Origin: Bacillota bacterium
GTDB taxonomy: Bacteria > Bacillota_I > Bacilli_A > RF39 > UBA660
Assembly (NCBI GenBank): GCA_023430885.1
Contig: JAEYYH010000042.1
Location: 1 to 64,000 of the forward strand
Direction: 5' to 3'
Length of the DNA stretch: 64,000 nt
How positions within the stretch are numbered: position 1 is the stretch's first letter; every line of letters begins with the position of its first letter. The notes under the pieces were generated by a model, which was not told the DNA's origin, did no database searches, and worked only from the letters and a program-made list of their open reading frames with translations. A program made the translations under genes and the position numbers. Below are positions 34,023-43,735 of the stretch, in pieces.

Positions 34023-35324
34023 CTATAAATTGTCATTAGTGTCAAACAATCTACCTATTACATATGGGTAGTTAACACTTTCTATTGTACACTTTATATC
34101 GCTATGTATAAGTTCCTTATCGCTCTCAAGTTTAACAGATAAATAATTACCTGTGTGTCCTATTAAACAGCCATTTCTTTTAACCTCTGGAATGAAGGTA
34201 ACTTCCTTACCAATAAATTTATTCATATACTCTATTTCCAATTTTTTTGATAATTCTAATATTTTTTTAACTCGTAATTTCTTTATATCCTCAGGTATTT
34301 GATTAGGCATTGTTTCTGCTACTGTTCCTTTTCTTACTGAAAAAGGAAAAACATGTATTTTAGAAAATCTTATTTTCTCTAAAGTATTTAAAGTCTCATT
34401 AAAATCTTCCTCAGTTTCATTAGGAAATCCTACTATCAAATCAGTAGTTATTGAAATATTAGGTCTAATTTTTTTAATTGTTTCTATTTTATTAACAAAA
34501 TAATCAACGTCATATTTTCTATTCATTTCTTTTAATGTTTTATTACATCCAGATTGAATTGGAACATGTAAATGATCTACAATTGTTTTATTGTCTTCTA
34601 ATACCTTTAAAAATTTATCATTTAGTTCAGTTATTTCTATTGATGAGATACGAAGGCGTTCTAAACCTTTTATTTTACATAAAGAGGTAAGTAAGTCTGA
34701 AAAATCATAGCCTTCTAAATCAGCACCATAATGACCAGTATGAATACCTGCCAAAACAATTTCCTTGTGCCCCATTTTAGTAAGATTGGTTACTTCTTCT
34801 ATAACATCTTCTGGTTTCTTACTTCTTACCTTGCCTCTACTATATGGAATAATACAGTATGAGCAAAAATTTTCACAACCATCTTCAATTTTTACAAAAG
34901 CCCTTGTTTGTTCAAAATTATTTAAACGCATATTTTCAAATGGAACATCCTCTATTTGATATATATTAGTTATTTGATTTTCTTTAACCATATATTCATT
35001 AATATATTTTATTATTTTACTTTTATCATGATTTCCTAAAACAATAGATACTCCATCTACATCTTTAAGTTTATCTGAATTAATTTGTGAAAAGCAGCCT
35101 GTTACTATTAAAATGCAGCCTGGATTTTCTTTTATAGTATGTCTTATTATTTTTAATGACTTAGAATCAGATGTGTTTGTTACAGTACAAGTATTAACTA
35201 TTGCTATATCTGCCTTTTCGCCGTCCTTAATAGCCTCATATCCTTCATTTATAAGTAGGTCATGCATAACGCTACTTTCATATGTATTAACTTTACATCC
35301 TAGTGTTTTTATTGTAAATTTCAT
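34023..35324 (-). CDS. mtaB: tRNA N6-threonylcarbamoyladenosine (t6A37) methylthiotransferase
   Basis: A radical SAM enzyme that adds a methylthio group to t6A37 in ANN-decoding tRNAs. The 433 residues have the UPF0004 domain (TLGCKVNTYESSVM with its Cys, then NTCTVT and VTGCFSQ), the radical SAM motif CENFCSYC, and a C-terminal TRAM domain. NTCTVTN and the absence of a RimO-type substitution favour MtaB. The start is ATG 35324 after GGGAGG. It is downstream of the membrane-anchored acidic protein. Confidence 0.92.
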   Translation of the reverse strand: MKFTIKTLGCKVNTYESSVMHDLLINEGYEAIKDGEKADIAIVNTCTVTNTSDSKSLKIIRHTIKENPGCILIVTGCFSQINSDKLKDVDGVSIVLGNHDKSKIIKYINEYMVKENQITNIYQIEDVPFENMRLNNFEQTRAFVKIEDGCENFCSYCIIPYSRGKVRSKKPEDVIEEVTNLTKMGHKEIVLAGIHTGHYGADLEGYDFSDLLTSLCKIKGLERLRISSIEITELNDKFLKVLEDNKTIVDHLHVPIQSGCNKTLKEMNRKYDVDYFVNKIETIKKIRPNISITTDLIVGFPNETEEDFNETLNTLEKIRFSKIHVFPFSVRKGTVAETMPNQIPEDIKKLRVKKILELSKKLEIEYMNKFIGKEVTFIPEVKRNGCLIGHTGNYLSVKLESDKELIHSDIKCTIESVNYPYVIGRLFDTNDNL

Positions 35325-35335
35325 TTTCAAAACCT

Positions 35336-35361
35336 CCCAAAAATAAACCTTAAAGGTTTAT
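35336..35361 (-). terminator. Terminator or attenuator upstream of mtaB
   Basis: ATAAACC-TTTAA-GGTTTAT followed by TTTTTGGGAGG on the minus strand; the hairpin ends right before the mtaB ribosome binding site. Confidence 0.65.
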
Positions 35362-36281
35362 AGATTTCGTCTAAATTCCTTTAAGGTATTTAAAAATTCA
35401 TCATTTTCAGCATTTATGTCAAATTCATCATCTGATAATATAGATGTTTGAATTAGTTCTTCTGTTTCAACTGTCTTTTTTACAGTTGGATATTCTGCAT
35501 TACTTGAAAGTCTACCAAATATTGGTGAAACAAATTCACTATTCATAAATGGTCTATTTTCATCTCTGTCAGGAATAGGCTCTAAAACAATATTTTTAAA
35601 ATCAGGTAATTCATCTAAATAATTAGATGAAGTTTCTTCTGCTTTTTCTGCTTTCAAAATTTCTTCATTGTTTAAAGCAAGCTTGCGATTTAATAATTCT
35701 TGATAACTTATAACCGCATTCTCTTCTTGTTCTTCTTCATAACGATCTATAGTTTCATACTTTTGCTTTTCAAGATCACCTTGCATTGCTTTTAACACTT
35801 CTTCAATGCTAGCACCATTTTTCGCATCTTGTGCTTCTTCTAATACTGCATTATTGCTAGGTGCAATAACTTCTTCATCATATATTTCATATATTGGCTC
35901 ATATGGTGGTACATATTTTGGCGCTGGTGTAGGTTCTACTGTTGTATAAGAAGGAAACTCTGCTATTTTACTTATTGGAGCAGTAGTTACTACTGGCTCA
36001 TCTAAAATTGCAATTTCTTCCGCTTGTTCAGGTTCATACATACTTGCTATTTGTGGATCATTTTCTTTTACAGCTTCAATTGATGGTATATTTTCAGTCG
36101 CCAAAGCTATATGAATATCAGGTTCAGGTGTACTAATTTTCTCTTCTTTCTTGTCTTTATTAGAAGATGTATTCTTTCCACCTTTTATAGTTAAAATAAT
36201 GCATATAACCCCTATCACAATTATTACACCAATTAACCCACCTAATATTAAAACATCACTATTTGTTAAATTTTCAAACAT
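35358..36281 (-). CDS. Membrane-anchored acidic protein of unknown function
   Basis: A 307-residue protein with one N-terminal membrane segment (DVLILGGLIGVIIVIGVICI) and a long Glu/Pro-rich, probably disordered cytosolic tail (PVVTTAPISKIAEF, EPTPAPKYVPPYEPIYEIYD). The layout recalls cell division proteins such as ZipA or EzrA-associated factors, but no homology is claimed. It follows rsmE by 6 bp. Confidence 0.65.
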   Translation of the reverse strand: MFENLTNSDVLILGGLIGVIIVIGVICIILTIKGGKNTSSNKDKKEEKISTPEPDIHIALATENIPSIEAVKENDPQIASMYEPEQAEEIAILDEPVVTTAPISKIAEFPSYTTVEPTPAPKYVPPYEPIYEIYDEEVIAPSNNAVLEEAQDAKNGASIEEVLKAMQGDLEKQKYETIDRYEEEQEENAVISYQELLNRKLALNNEEILKAEKAEETSSNYLDELPDFKNIVLEPIPDRDENRPFMNSEFVSPIFGRLSSNAEYPTVKKTVETEELIQTSILSDDEFDINAENDEFLNTLKEFRRNL

Positions 36282-36287
36282 ATTCTA

Positions 36288-36998
36288 TCACTCCATAAAT
36301 TCATAATTTAGAGCACTTAAAATGAATATTGGGACTGTCTCCACTCTCATTATCCTATCTCCTAATGATACTCTCGTAAATCCTTGATTTACTAGCAGCT
36401 GTTCCTCATCGTCAGATATTCCACCTTCTGGTCCTACTACTATACTTATTTTATCATAATTTTGATTAGTGGTCAAAAAATTTTTAATAGTTTTTTGCTT
36501 TTCAGTAGTACTGCATACTAACTTAATACCATCAATATCAATTAACTGGTTAATAGTTTTTACACTTGTAATTAATGGTATATCAGTTCTTTTAGACTGC
36601 TCACTAGCTTCCTTACAAATCCTCGCCCATCTTTCAATCTTTTTATCTTCTTTACCTTTTTCAAGTTTAATAATACTACGTTTCATTATAACAGGTATTA
36701 TTTCATACACACCAAGTTCAGTAGCTTTTTGAAGAATTAAATCCATTTTTTGTTCCTTCAATAATGGAATAATTAAAGTTACTTTATGAGCATTAATACT
36801 TCCGTTAGGTACTTCATTAATTATAGAAACAAAAGGTAGTTCATTTACATTTACTTCACATATAAAAACTGTAGAATTGTAAACAACTTCTACCTTGTCA
36901 TTATCCTTCATTCTCATAACCTTGGTTATGTGGTATATATCATCATTACTAAGTTCCATTTTATTATCTTTTTTTGCTTTTGAAAAATATCTTTGCAT
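36288..36998 (-). CDS. rsmE: 16S rRNA (uracil-1498-N3)-methyltransferase
   Basis: A SPOUT-fold SAM-dependent enzyme for U1498 of 16S rRNA, 236 residues. The N-terminal PUA-like part (MQRYFSKAK, HITKVMRMKDNDKVEVV) and the knot motif IVVGPEGGISDDEEQLL with LGDRIMRVETVP are typical. Confidence 0.92.
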   Translation of the reverse strand: MQRYFSKAKKDNKMELSNDDIYHITKVMRMKDNDKVEVVYNSTVFICEVNVNELPFVSIINEVPNGSINAHKVTLIIPLLKEQKMDLILQKATELGVYEIIPVIMKRSIIKLEKGKEDKKIERWARICKEASEQSKRTDIPLITSVKTINQLIDIDGIKLVCSTTEKQKTIKNFLTTNQNYDKISIVVGPEGGISDDEEQLLVNQGFTRVSLGDRIMRVETVPIFILSALNYEFME

Positions 36999-37022
36999 TT
37001 CTTCTTCACCATTTATATTTTA

Positions 37023-37066
37023 ACAAAAAAAAAGAATTAAGTCTATAAATTAGACCCAATCCAATT
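37023..37066 (-). terminator. Terminator after the thioredoxin gene
   Basis: GTCTA-ATTTA-TAGAC inside a larger stem of GAATT and AATTC, followed by a nine-T run on the minus strand. Confidence 0.65.
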
Positions 37067-37351
37067 CTTTAATTCATCAATTTCCATATAGCCAATCTTT
37101 GTGTCAATTAACTTTCCATCTCTAAATATTAATAACGTAGGAACTGACATAACTTTAAACTTAGCAGCTATTTCTAAATTGTCATCTGAATTAACTTTTA
37201 CTAAATCGACACCAAGTTCTTTTACAACATGTTCAATGTTAGGACTAAGCATTTTGCAAGGACCACACCAAGGAGCAAAAATGTCTACTACTACTAAACC
37301 CGAACTAATTAATTTTTCAAAATCATCCGTAGTTTTTTTTACAATAATCAT
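37043..37351 (-). CDS. trxA: Thioredoxin
   Basis: A cytosolic disulfide reductase of 102 residues. The active site is WCGPCKM and the cis-proline is in SVPTLLIF, both canonical. It is 4 bp after cvpA. A thioredoxin reductase is not in this window. Confidence 0.92.
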   Translation of the reverse strand: MIIVKKTTDDFEKLISSGLVVVDIFAPWCGPCKMLSPNIEHVVKELGVDLVKVNSDDNLEIAAKFKVMSVPTLLIFRDGKLIDTKIGYMEIDELKNWIGSNL

Positions 37352-37355
37352 TTTT

Positions 37356-38072
37356 CTATTCCTCTCTATAATTTTTCAAGACGCTTTCAATATTATTAAT
37401 CTGAATCTTATTTTTTTCTACTAATACATCAATTGATTTTACCGAAGTAACCTTATATTTAAGTAATAAATCTAAAGCTTCTAAATTAAAGGCTTCTGAA
37501 TTAGTGCCTGCTTTATATTTTTCTGCTAATACCCAAAATTCATTTCCTACCTTAACAGTAGATTCAACATACATATTAAGTACTGGTGTTTTTTCAAGTA
37601 TTCCGGTACGCAATTTTGAATTTTTCACCATTTCAATATCAAAAAATGGTAATGAAACAATATAAAGTACTATAAACGCTACTAAATAATTCTCTAAAAC
37701 ACCTAAAACGGCACCCAAAATTTTAGATGGTATACCTAATAAAATAGTCGCATCTAAAAATTTTTCAAATAAATGTGAAATCATTACAATTACTCTAAAT
37801 ACTATAAATAAAACAATAAAGATTATAAAAAATGCTATAACCTCATACATCAATATATTAACAACACTTATGCCACTTAATAACCCAGGGAAATTAAAAA
37901 ATGGTAAATGCTCATATAAATATGCTGATACAGGATTTTTAAATAAGAATGCTGCCATAACTACAACAACAAATCCGCAAAGAGAAAGTAATTGAGTTGT
38001 AAACCCTCTCTTAAAACCAATAAATGCCCCGAGAAGTAATATAACAACAATAACAATATCAACTAAATTCAT
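37356..38072 (-). CDS. CvpA family membrane protein
   Basis: A 238-residue protein starting MNLVDIVIVVILLLGAFIGF, then RGFTTQLLSL, typical of the CvpA (colicin V production) family, with four membrane segments and a C-terminal soluble part of ~65 residues. The family is linked to envelope stress and division; a molecular role is not settled. First gene of cvpA-trxA. Confidence 0.85.
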   Translation of the reverse strand: MNLVDIVIVVILLLGAFIGFKRGFTTQLLSLCGFVVVVMAAFLFKNPVSAYLYEHLPFFNFPGLLSGISVVNILMYEVIAFFIIFIVLFIVFRVIVMISHLFEKFLDATILLGIPSKILGAVLGVLENYLVAFIVLYIVSLPFFDIEMVKNSKLRTGILEKTPVLNMYVESTVKVGNEFWVLAEKYKAGTNSEAFNLEALDLLLKYKVTSVKSIDVLVEKNKIQINNIESVLKNYREE

Positions 38073-38172
38073 AATCTCATCCTCTCTATTTAAATTATAT
38101 TATAATTTGCTCTAAAAATAAAGTATTTTGTTTTTTTTTATGATAAAATAGTATTATTAAAGGGGTGATTTT

Positions 38173-39123
38173 ATGACTATTACTGTCAAGGTAAGTGATA
38201 AAACAAAAACTGAAATGAATGAATTTTTTGAAGATTTCAAAAGAGAAAAAACGCCACCATATGCTGTATTTCAAGCAGATGATGCCGATACTGTTATAAC
38301 TGTATATGAATCAGGTAAAGCAGTATTTCAAGGTAGAGATGCTGATCTTTCTAGTCAATTTTGGATAGAAAGAGAAAGACATAACAATCCTACTAAAAAA
38401 GTTGAAGTAACAAATAGTGAAGATAAATCAAACGATAAAGATAAAAAAGAGATCATTATAGATCCTAAAATATATAATTCTACATCTATTGGTTCAGATG
38501 AAGTTGGAACTGGCGATTACTTTGGTCCTATTGTAGTATGTGCTGCATACGTTAAAAAAGAAGATATTTCTTTTTTAGAAGAACTTGGTGTAAAAGACTC
38601 TAAAAAGATGACCGATGAAAAGATTTTAGAAGTTGTTCCAAAATTTATTAAACGTATTCCATATGAATGTATTATTCTTTCAAACAAAGAATACAATGAA
38701 AAATATGCAGATGGTTATAACATGAATAAGTTAAAAGCTATTTTACATAATAAAGTACTTGGTAATTTAAAAGTAAGTGTACCCAGCTATGATTATATAG
38801 TTGTTGATCAATTTGCTGAGAAGTATGTTTATTTTAGCTATTTAAAGGCCTCTAGCAACGTCGTAAGAGATATTACATTTATGACTAAGGGAGAAGACAA
38901 ATGTCTTGCAGTAGCCTGCGCATCACTAATAAGTAGATATGTATTCTTAAAAGAATTTGCGAAAATAAGTGAAAGTGTTGGAGAACTACTTCCAAAAGGA
39001 GCTTCTACTATGGTAGATGAAAAAGCTGCTAAAATTGTTAAAAAATTTGGTTTTGAAAAATTAAACGATATTGCAAAGATTAATTTTAAAAATACTGAGA
39101 AAGTGAAATCATTACTAATTTAA
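38173..39123 (+). CDS. rnhC: Ribonuclease HIII
   Basis: It removes RNA from RNA-DNA hybrids. The 316 residues have an N-terminal TBP-like substrate-binding domain (PYAVFQADDADTVITVYESG, then WIERERHN) and the RNase HII/HIII catalytic core with GSDEVGTGDYFGPIVV, where D and E are catalytic, and VKDSKKM. The length and N-terminal domain distinguish HIII from HII. Ribosome binding site AAAGGGGTGA. Confidence 0.94.
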   Translation: MTITVKVSDKTKTEMNEFFEDFKREKTPPYAVFQADDADTVITVYESGKAVFQGRDADLSSQFWIERERHNNPTKKVEVTNSEDKSNDKDKKEIIIDPKIYNSTSIGSDEVGTGDYFGPIVVCAAYVKKEDISFLEELGVKDSKKMTDEKILEVVPKFIKRIPYECIILSNKEYNEKYADGYNMNKLKAILHNKVLGNLKVSVPSYDYIVVDQFAEKYVYFSYLKASSNVVRDITFMTKGEDKCLAVACASLISRYVFLKEFAKISESVGELLPKGASTMVDEKAAKIVKKFGFEKLNDIAKINFKNTEKVKSLLI

Positions 39124-39138
39124 CACTTTCTTTTTTTT
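39098..39138 (+). terminator. Terminator of rnhC
   Basis: AGAAAGTG and CACTTTCT pair around an 18-base loop and are followed by TTTTTTT. It overlaps the promoter of the next gene. Confidence 0.6.
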
Positions 39139-39148
39139 GTGGTATAAT
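39120..39148 (+). promoter_or_regulatory. Promoter of the amidoligase-like gene
   Basis: TTAACA and TATAAT separated by exactly 17 bp, 22 bp upstream of the ATG, embedded in the rnhC terminator. The short 5' leader carries AAGGGG. Confidence 0.75.
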
Positions 39149-39169
39149 ACACTATCACAAGGGGATTTT

Positions 39170-40066
39170 ATGGAAAAAGTATTATATATATCAAAAGATA
39201 ATGTAGAAAAAATTAAAGATAGAATTAAAAATTATCATGAAAATTATCATGATGTTATTAGTATTCCAGAGAATATAAAGTTTGGTGTAGAAATAGAGTT
39301 CTTATCTCCACACCATCTAAATGATATTATTAAAGAAGTTTCTAATACTACTTATGAATTTGGATATGATGGAATAACTGTTACAAGTATTTTAGAGGCT
39401 GTAAGTCCAGTACTTACTAACAAAAAAGAAACTTGGGAAGAATTAAGAAGAGTTTTAAATATAATAAAAAGTTCCGGTGCCTATGTCGATGAAAGAGTTG
39501 GCGCCCATATTCATTTTGATAATTCTATTATAACTGACAATAATGTCGTATCCTTTCTTAAGTTATGGTATGTTTTCGAAGAAATAATATATCAATTTAG
39601 TTATGGAGAATTTGATCATTTAAGATATGATGCTTTTTTATATGCAAATAAATTAAATACCGAATTAAGAACCTGTCTAGATGATTATGAAAAAGGTAAT
39701 CAAGACTTAACAATTTTTGCTAATTTTGATAAAGGTTATGGAATAAACTTAAGTAATCACCTAAGTAGTAGACCAATACATTATAAAAATACTTATGAAA
39801 TTAGATGTCCTAATGGTACTATTAATGAAAACACTTGGCAAAATAATATAAATTTCTTTGCTCATCTATTATTATTTGGGGCTAATAAAAACAATTCGCA
39901 AATAATTAATGACTATTATCATAAAGGTAGGTTAGAAAATAATAACGAAAATGCTATAGCCTTATCTGAATTTATATATGAAAATGAAAATGATAAACTA
40001 GATTTTTTAAAACAATATATGACGAATTTAGTTGATAATAAACAAAAACAAAATATTTTAAGCTAA
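39170..40066 (+). CDS. Amidoligase-family (ATP-grasp-like/COOH-NH2 ligase) protein
   Basis: A 298-residue protein matching the putative amidoligase family (glutamine synthetase-like fold): IKFGVEIEFLSPHHL at the N-terminus, then DGITVTSILEAVSPVLT and VGAHIHFDNS, then YEIRCPNGTINENTWQNNIN. Such enzymes join carboxyl and amino groups and often sit beside peptide or cofactor pathways; here the gene is alone. The start is ATG 39170 after AAGGGG; the open frame begins 11 codons earlier at a TTG that lies in the -10 box, so that start is rejected. Confidence 0.75.
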   Translation: MEKVLYISKDNVEKIKDRIKNYHENYHDVISIPENIKFGVEIEFLSPHHLNDIIKEVSNTTYEFGYDGITVTSILEAVSPVLTNKKETWEELRRVLNIIKSSGAYVDERVGAHIHFDNSIITDNNVVSFLKLWYVFEEIIYQFSYGEFDHLRYDAFLYANKLNTELRTCLDDYEKGNQDLTIFANFDKGYGINLSNHLSSRPIHYKNTYEIRCPNGTINENTWQNNINFFAHLLLFGANKNNSQIINDYYHKGRLENNNENAIALSEFIYENENDKLDFLKQYMTNLVDNKQKQNILS

Positions 40067-40067
40067 T

Positions 40068-40101
40068 AAAAAGAGGAAATATAATTTATTTCCTCTTTTT
40101 T
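40068..40101. terminator. Bidirectional terminator between the amidoligase gene and rpoC
   Basis: AAGAGGAAATA and TATTTCCTCTT around a five-base loop with A-run on one side and T-run on the other. Confidence 0.85.
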
Positions 40102-40102
40102 A

Positions 40103-43100
40103 TTAATCCATTAATTCTTGTTCAAGAGCTTCTAATGGTTCTTCTTTCATAATATCGATAGCTAATTCATAATCAACTTTCTTATATTTTTTGAAACCTG
40201 TTCCCGCTGGTATTAATTTACCAAGGATAACATTTTCTTTAAGACCTTCTAAATTATCAACCTTACCATGAATTGCAGCATCCGTTAAGATACGAGTTGT
40301 TTCTTGGAATGATGCAGCTGATAAGAATGAATCAGTCTCTAGAGAAGCTTTAGTAATACCTAAAAGTACTGGACGACCAGTTGATGGGCGTTTTCCTTCT
40401 AGAATTAATTCTTTATTTATATCAGCAAATTTATTAATATTTACCATTGTTCCTGGTAAGTATAATGAATCGCCTGAATTAACGATTTTAATTTTTGAAA
40501 TCATACGTTTAGCAATAATTTCAACGTGCTTATCTGAAACATCAACACCTTGAGAACGATATACTTTTTGAATTTCAAATAATATGTAGTTTTGAACAGT
40601 AACTGGGTCTGTAACAGCTAATAATTCTTTTGGATTAATAGCACCCATTGTTAATCTATCCCCTGCCTTAACTTCTTGGTTAAGAACTACATGTAATTTA
40701 GAACCATAATTTGTAGTATGTTCACGTGTTTCTGTATCATTTTTAACAAATATGTTAAATTGTCCACCGTTTTCTTCAATTTTAGTAACAACACCATTGA
40801 TTTCAGCTATTGTTGCTTTTCCCTTAGGGTTACGAGCTTCAACTAACTCTTGTACACGAGGAAGACCTTGTGTAATATCATCTCCGGCTACACCACCAGT
40901 ATTGAATGTACGCATTGTAAGCTGAGTACCTGGCTCACCAATTGATTGAGCTGCCATGATACCAACTGCTTCACCTGTTTCAACAATTGTACCTGTTGCA
41001 AGGTTACGACCATAACATTTTTGACAAACACCATGTTCAGTCTTACAAGTAAGAACTGTTCTGATAGGAACTTTAACGCATCCTACTTTAATAATCTTGT
41101 CAGCAATTTGTTCTGTTATATAAGTATCTTTTTCACAGATAACTACTTTAGTTTCTGGATTAAGAACTTTATTACCAGTATATCTACCAACAATACGATC
41201 TCTTAAAGATTCAACTACTGTTCCATCTTCTTTAGTGAATGCTTCTACTTCAACATATGAAGTAGTATGGCAATCATCTTCTCTTACTATTATATCTTGT
41301 GAAACATCAACTAAACGACGTGTTAAATACCCAGCATCGGCAGTCTTAAGGGCTGTATCAACGGCTCCTTTACGAGTACCATGTGTAGATATGAAGAATT
41401 CAGATATTGTTATACCTTCACTAAATGAAGATGTAACTGGGATTTCAACATAATCTCCTGATGGAGTATTGAATAATCCACGCATACCAACTAATTGAGT
41501 ATAACTTCCGATATCTCCACGAGCCTTAGAATTAATCATCATAGCAATTGAAGAATTTTTGTCATTCTTTAATCTTTGAGATAATTCAGCTTTAACGTCA
41601 TCTAGAGATGTCATCCATATTTCTACAACTTTATTATATCTTTCACGATCAGTTATTAAACCACGTTTAAATTGTTTGTTAACTTTATCAACATTTTCCT
41701 GAGCTACAGCAACAATTTCGTTTTTCTTTTCTGATTCATTTATATCAGCAATTGATATAGATATACCTGATAATGTAGAATATTTAAATCCTAAATCTTT
41801 TAACTTATCAAGCATGATAGATGTTTCAGTTGTATGATATCTCTTATAAATTTGAGCAATCAACTTATTAAGTACACCTTTATTAAATGCATCAACAAGT
41901 GGAGTTGCTTTAATTACTTCTGGAATATTTTCTCCTCTAGCAATAAAGTATTTGCTTGGAGTAACTTTTTCAATGTTTTCAGCTGAACCATCTTCAATAT
42001 ATTGGAAAGTATCAGGGAAAATTTCATTGAATAAGATTTTACCAGGTGTAGTAATTAAATATTTATCCATATATTCTTCTGGGAATAATTTATATTTAAA
42101 TGAAGCTGCTGGTAATGCAATACGAGTATGAAGAGTTATTTCTCTTCTTTCATATGACATAAGTACTTCATTAGGGTTTTTGAATACTCTACCTTCACCA
42201 GGAAGTCCCTCTTTTTCAAAAGTTATGTAGTAGTTTCCAAGAACCATATCTTGTCCTGGAGTAACAACTGGATCTCCATTTTTTGGAGAAAGAATGTTAT
42301 TAGCACCAAGCATTAATATTCTAGCTTCAGTACAAGCTTCATCAGTTATTGGAACGTGAATAGCCATTTGGTCTCCATCGAAGTCGGCATTAAATGCTGC
42401 ACAAACAAGTGGATGTAATCTAATAGCTCTACCTTCAATTAACTTAGGTTCGAATGCTTGAATACCTAATCTATGTAGAGTTGGTGCACGGTTAAGTAAG
42501 ATAGGATGTTCCTTAATCTTTTCTTCAACTATGTCCCAAACTCTTGGATCTTGGTTTTCAATCATTTTCTTAGCTGCTTTAATATTTGAAGCTATTTCTT
42601 TGCTTACTAAGCCATTTATAACATGTGGTTTGAATAATTCAAGTGCCATTTCTTTTGGTATACCACATTCATACATTTTTAAATTTGGTCCTACTACGAT
42701 AACTGAACGTCCTGAATAGTCAACACGTTTACCAAGTAGGTTTTGACGGAAACGTCCTTGCTTACCCTTTAACATACTAGATAAGGATTTTAAAGGTCTA
42801 TTTCCTGCCCCTGTAATGTTACGTCCACGACGACCATTATCAAATAATGCATCTACTGCTTCTTGTAACATACGTTTTTCATTTTGAATGATAATTGATG
42901 GAGCTCCTAAATCAATTAGTTTCTTTAAACGATTATTACGGTTAATTACACGTCTATATAAATCATTTAAATCAGATGTAGCAAATCTACCACCATCTAA
43001 TTGAATCATTGGACGTAATTCTGGTGGAATTACTGGAAGTGCATCTATAATCATCCATTCTGGTTTATTACCAGATTCTAAGAATGCATTTAATACGTCT

Positions 43101-43735
43101 AAACGTTTAATTAGACGAATTCTTTTTTGACTTGTAGAGTCTTTAATATCTTCGATTTCTATTTTTATTTGATTTACTTCTTTTTCAAGTTCAACTTGAC
43201 CAAGTAATTCTTTAATAGCTTCTCCACCCATACCAACTCTGAAAGTATCTCCATACTTTTCATAGTATTGGCGGTATTCTTTATCACTTATAGTTTGTTT
43301 TTTCTCTAAAGGAGCTGGTCCTGGATCTAAAACAACATAAGATACGAAGTAAAGAACTTCTTCAAGATCTCTTGGTGACATATCAAGGACAAGTCCCATT
43401 CTTGATGGGATGCCCTTGAAGAACCAAATGTGTGATACTGGAGTTGCAAGTTCGATATGACCCATACGTTCACGGCGAACTTTAGCACGAGTTACCTCTA
43501 CTCCACATCTATCACATATAATATTTTTATATCTTAATCTTTTGTACTTACCACAAGAACATTCAAAGTCTTTAGTAGGTCCAAAGATTTTTTCACAGAA
43601 TAATCCATCTCTTTCTGGTTTTAAAGTACGGTAGTTTATAGTTTCAGCTTTTTTAACTTCACCATAAGACCAAGAGCGGATTTTTTCAGGTGAGGCAATT
43701 GCAATTTTTAATCCTTCAAATTGATTTGCATCCAT
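40103..43735 (-). CDS. rpoC: RNA polymerase beta' subunit
   Basis: The catalytic beta' subunit, 1210 residues. The first zinc-binding site is CSCGKYKRLRYKNIICDRCG; the active-site loop NADFDGDQMAIH binds the catalytic Mg; the second zinc site lies near CQKCYG. Length is normal for Bacilli, with no large lineage insertion. Its ATG overlaps the rpoB stop as TAATG. Confidence 0.98.
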   Translation of the reverse strand: MDANQFEGLKIAIASPEKIRSWSYGEVKKAETINYRTLKPERDGLFCEKIFGPTKDFECSCGKYKRLRYKNIICDRCGVEVTRAKVRRERMGHIELATPVSHIWFFKGIPSRMGLVLDMSPRDLEEVLYFVSYVVLDPGPAPLEKKQTISDKEYRQYYEKYGDTFRVGMGGEAIKELLGQVELEKEVNQIKIEIEDIKDSTSQKRIRLIKRLDVLNAFLESGNKPEWMIIDALPVIPPELRPMIQLDGGRFATSDLNDLYRRVINRNNRLKKLIDLGAPSIIIQNEKRMLQEAVDALFDNGRRGRNITGAGNRPLKSLSSMLKGKQGRFRQNLLGKRVDYSGRSVIVVGPNLKMYECGIPKEMALELFKPHVINGLVSKEIASNIKAAKKMIENQDPRVWDIVEEKIKEHPILLNRAPTLHRLGIQAFEPKLIEGRAIRLHPLVCAAFNADFDGDQMAIHVPITDEACTEARILMLGANNILSPKNGDPVVTPGQDMVLGNYYITFEKEGLPGEGRVFKNPNEVLMSYERREITLHTRIALPAASFKYKLFPEEYMDKYLITTPGKILFNEIFPDTFQYIEDGSAENIEKVTPSKYFIARGENIPEVIKATPLVDAFNKGVLNKLIAQIYKRYHTTETSIMLDKLKDLGFKYSTLSGISISIADINESEKKNEIVAVAQENVDKVNKQFKRGLITDRERYNKVVEIWMTSLDDVKAELSQRLKNDKNSSIAMMINSKARGDIGSYTQLVGMRGLFNTPSGDYVEIPVTSSFSEGITISEFFISTHGTRKGAVDTALKTADAGYLTRRLVDVSQDIIVREDDCHTTSYVEVEAFTKEDGTVVESLRDRIVGRYTGNKVLNPETKVVICEKDTYITEQIADKIIKVGCVKVPIRTVLTCKTEHGVCQKCYGRNLATGTIVETGEAVGIMAAQSIGEPGTQLTMRTFNTGGVAGDDITQGLPRVQELVEARNPKGKATIAEINGVVTKIEENGGQFNIFVKNDTETREHTTNYGSKLHVVLNQEVKAGDRLTMGAINPKELLAVTDPVTVQNYILFEIQKVYRSQGVDVSDKHVEIIAKRMISKIKIVNSGDSLYLPGTMVNINKFADINKELILEGKRPSTGRPVLLGITKASLETDSFLSAASFQETTRILTDAAIHGKVDNLEGLKENVILGKLIPAGTGFKKYKKVDYELAIDIMKEEPLEALEQELMD

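Noticed and set aside
39137..39169. Extended N-terminus of the amidoligase gene
   Set aside because: The extra codons begin at a TTG and include TATAAT, which fits a -10 box at correct spacing from TTAACA. The ATG at 39170 has a proper ribosome binding site.
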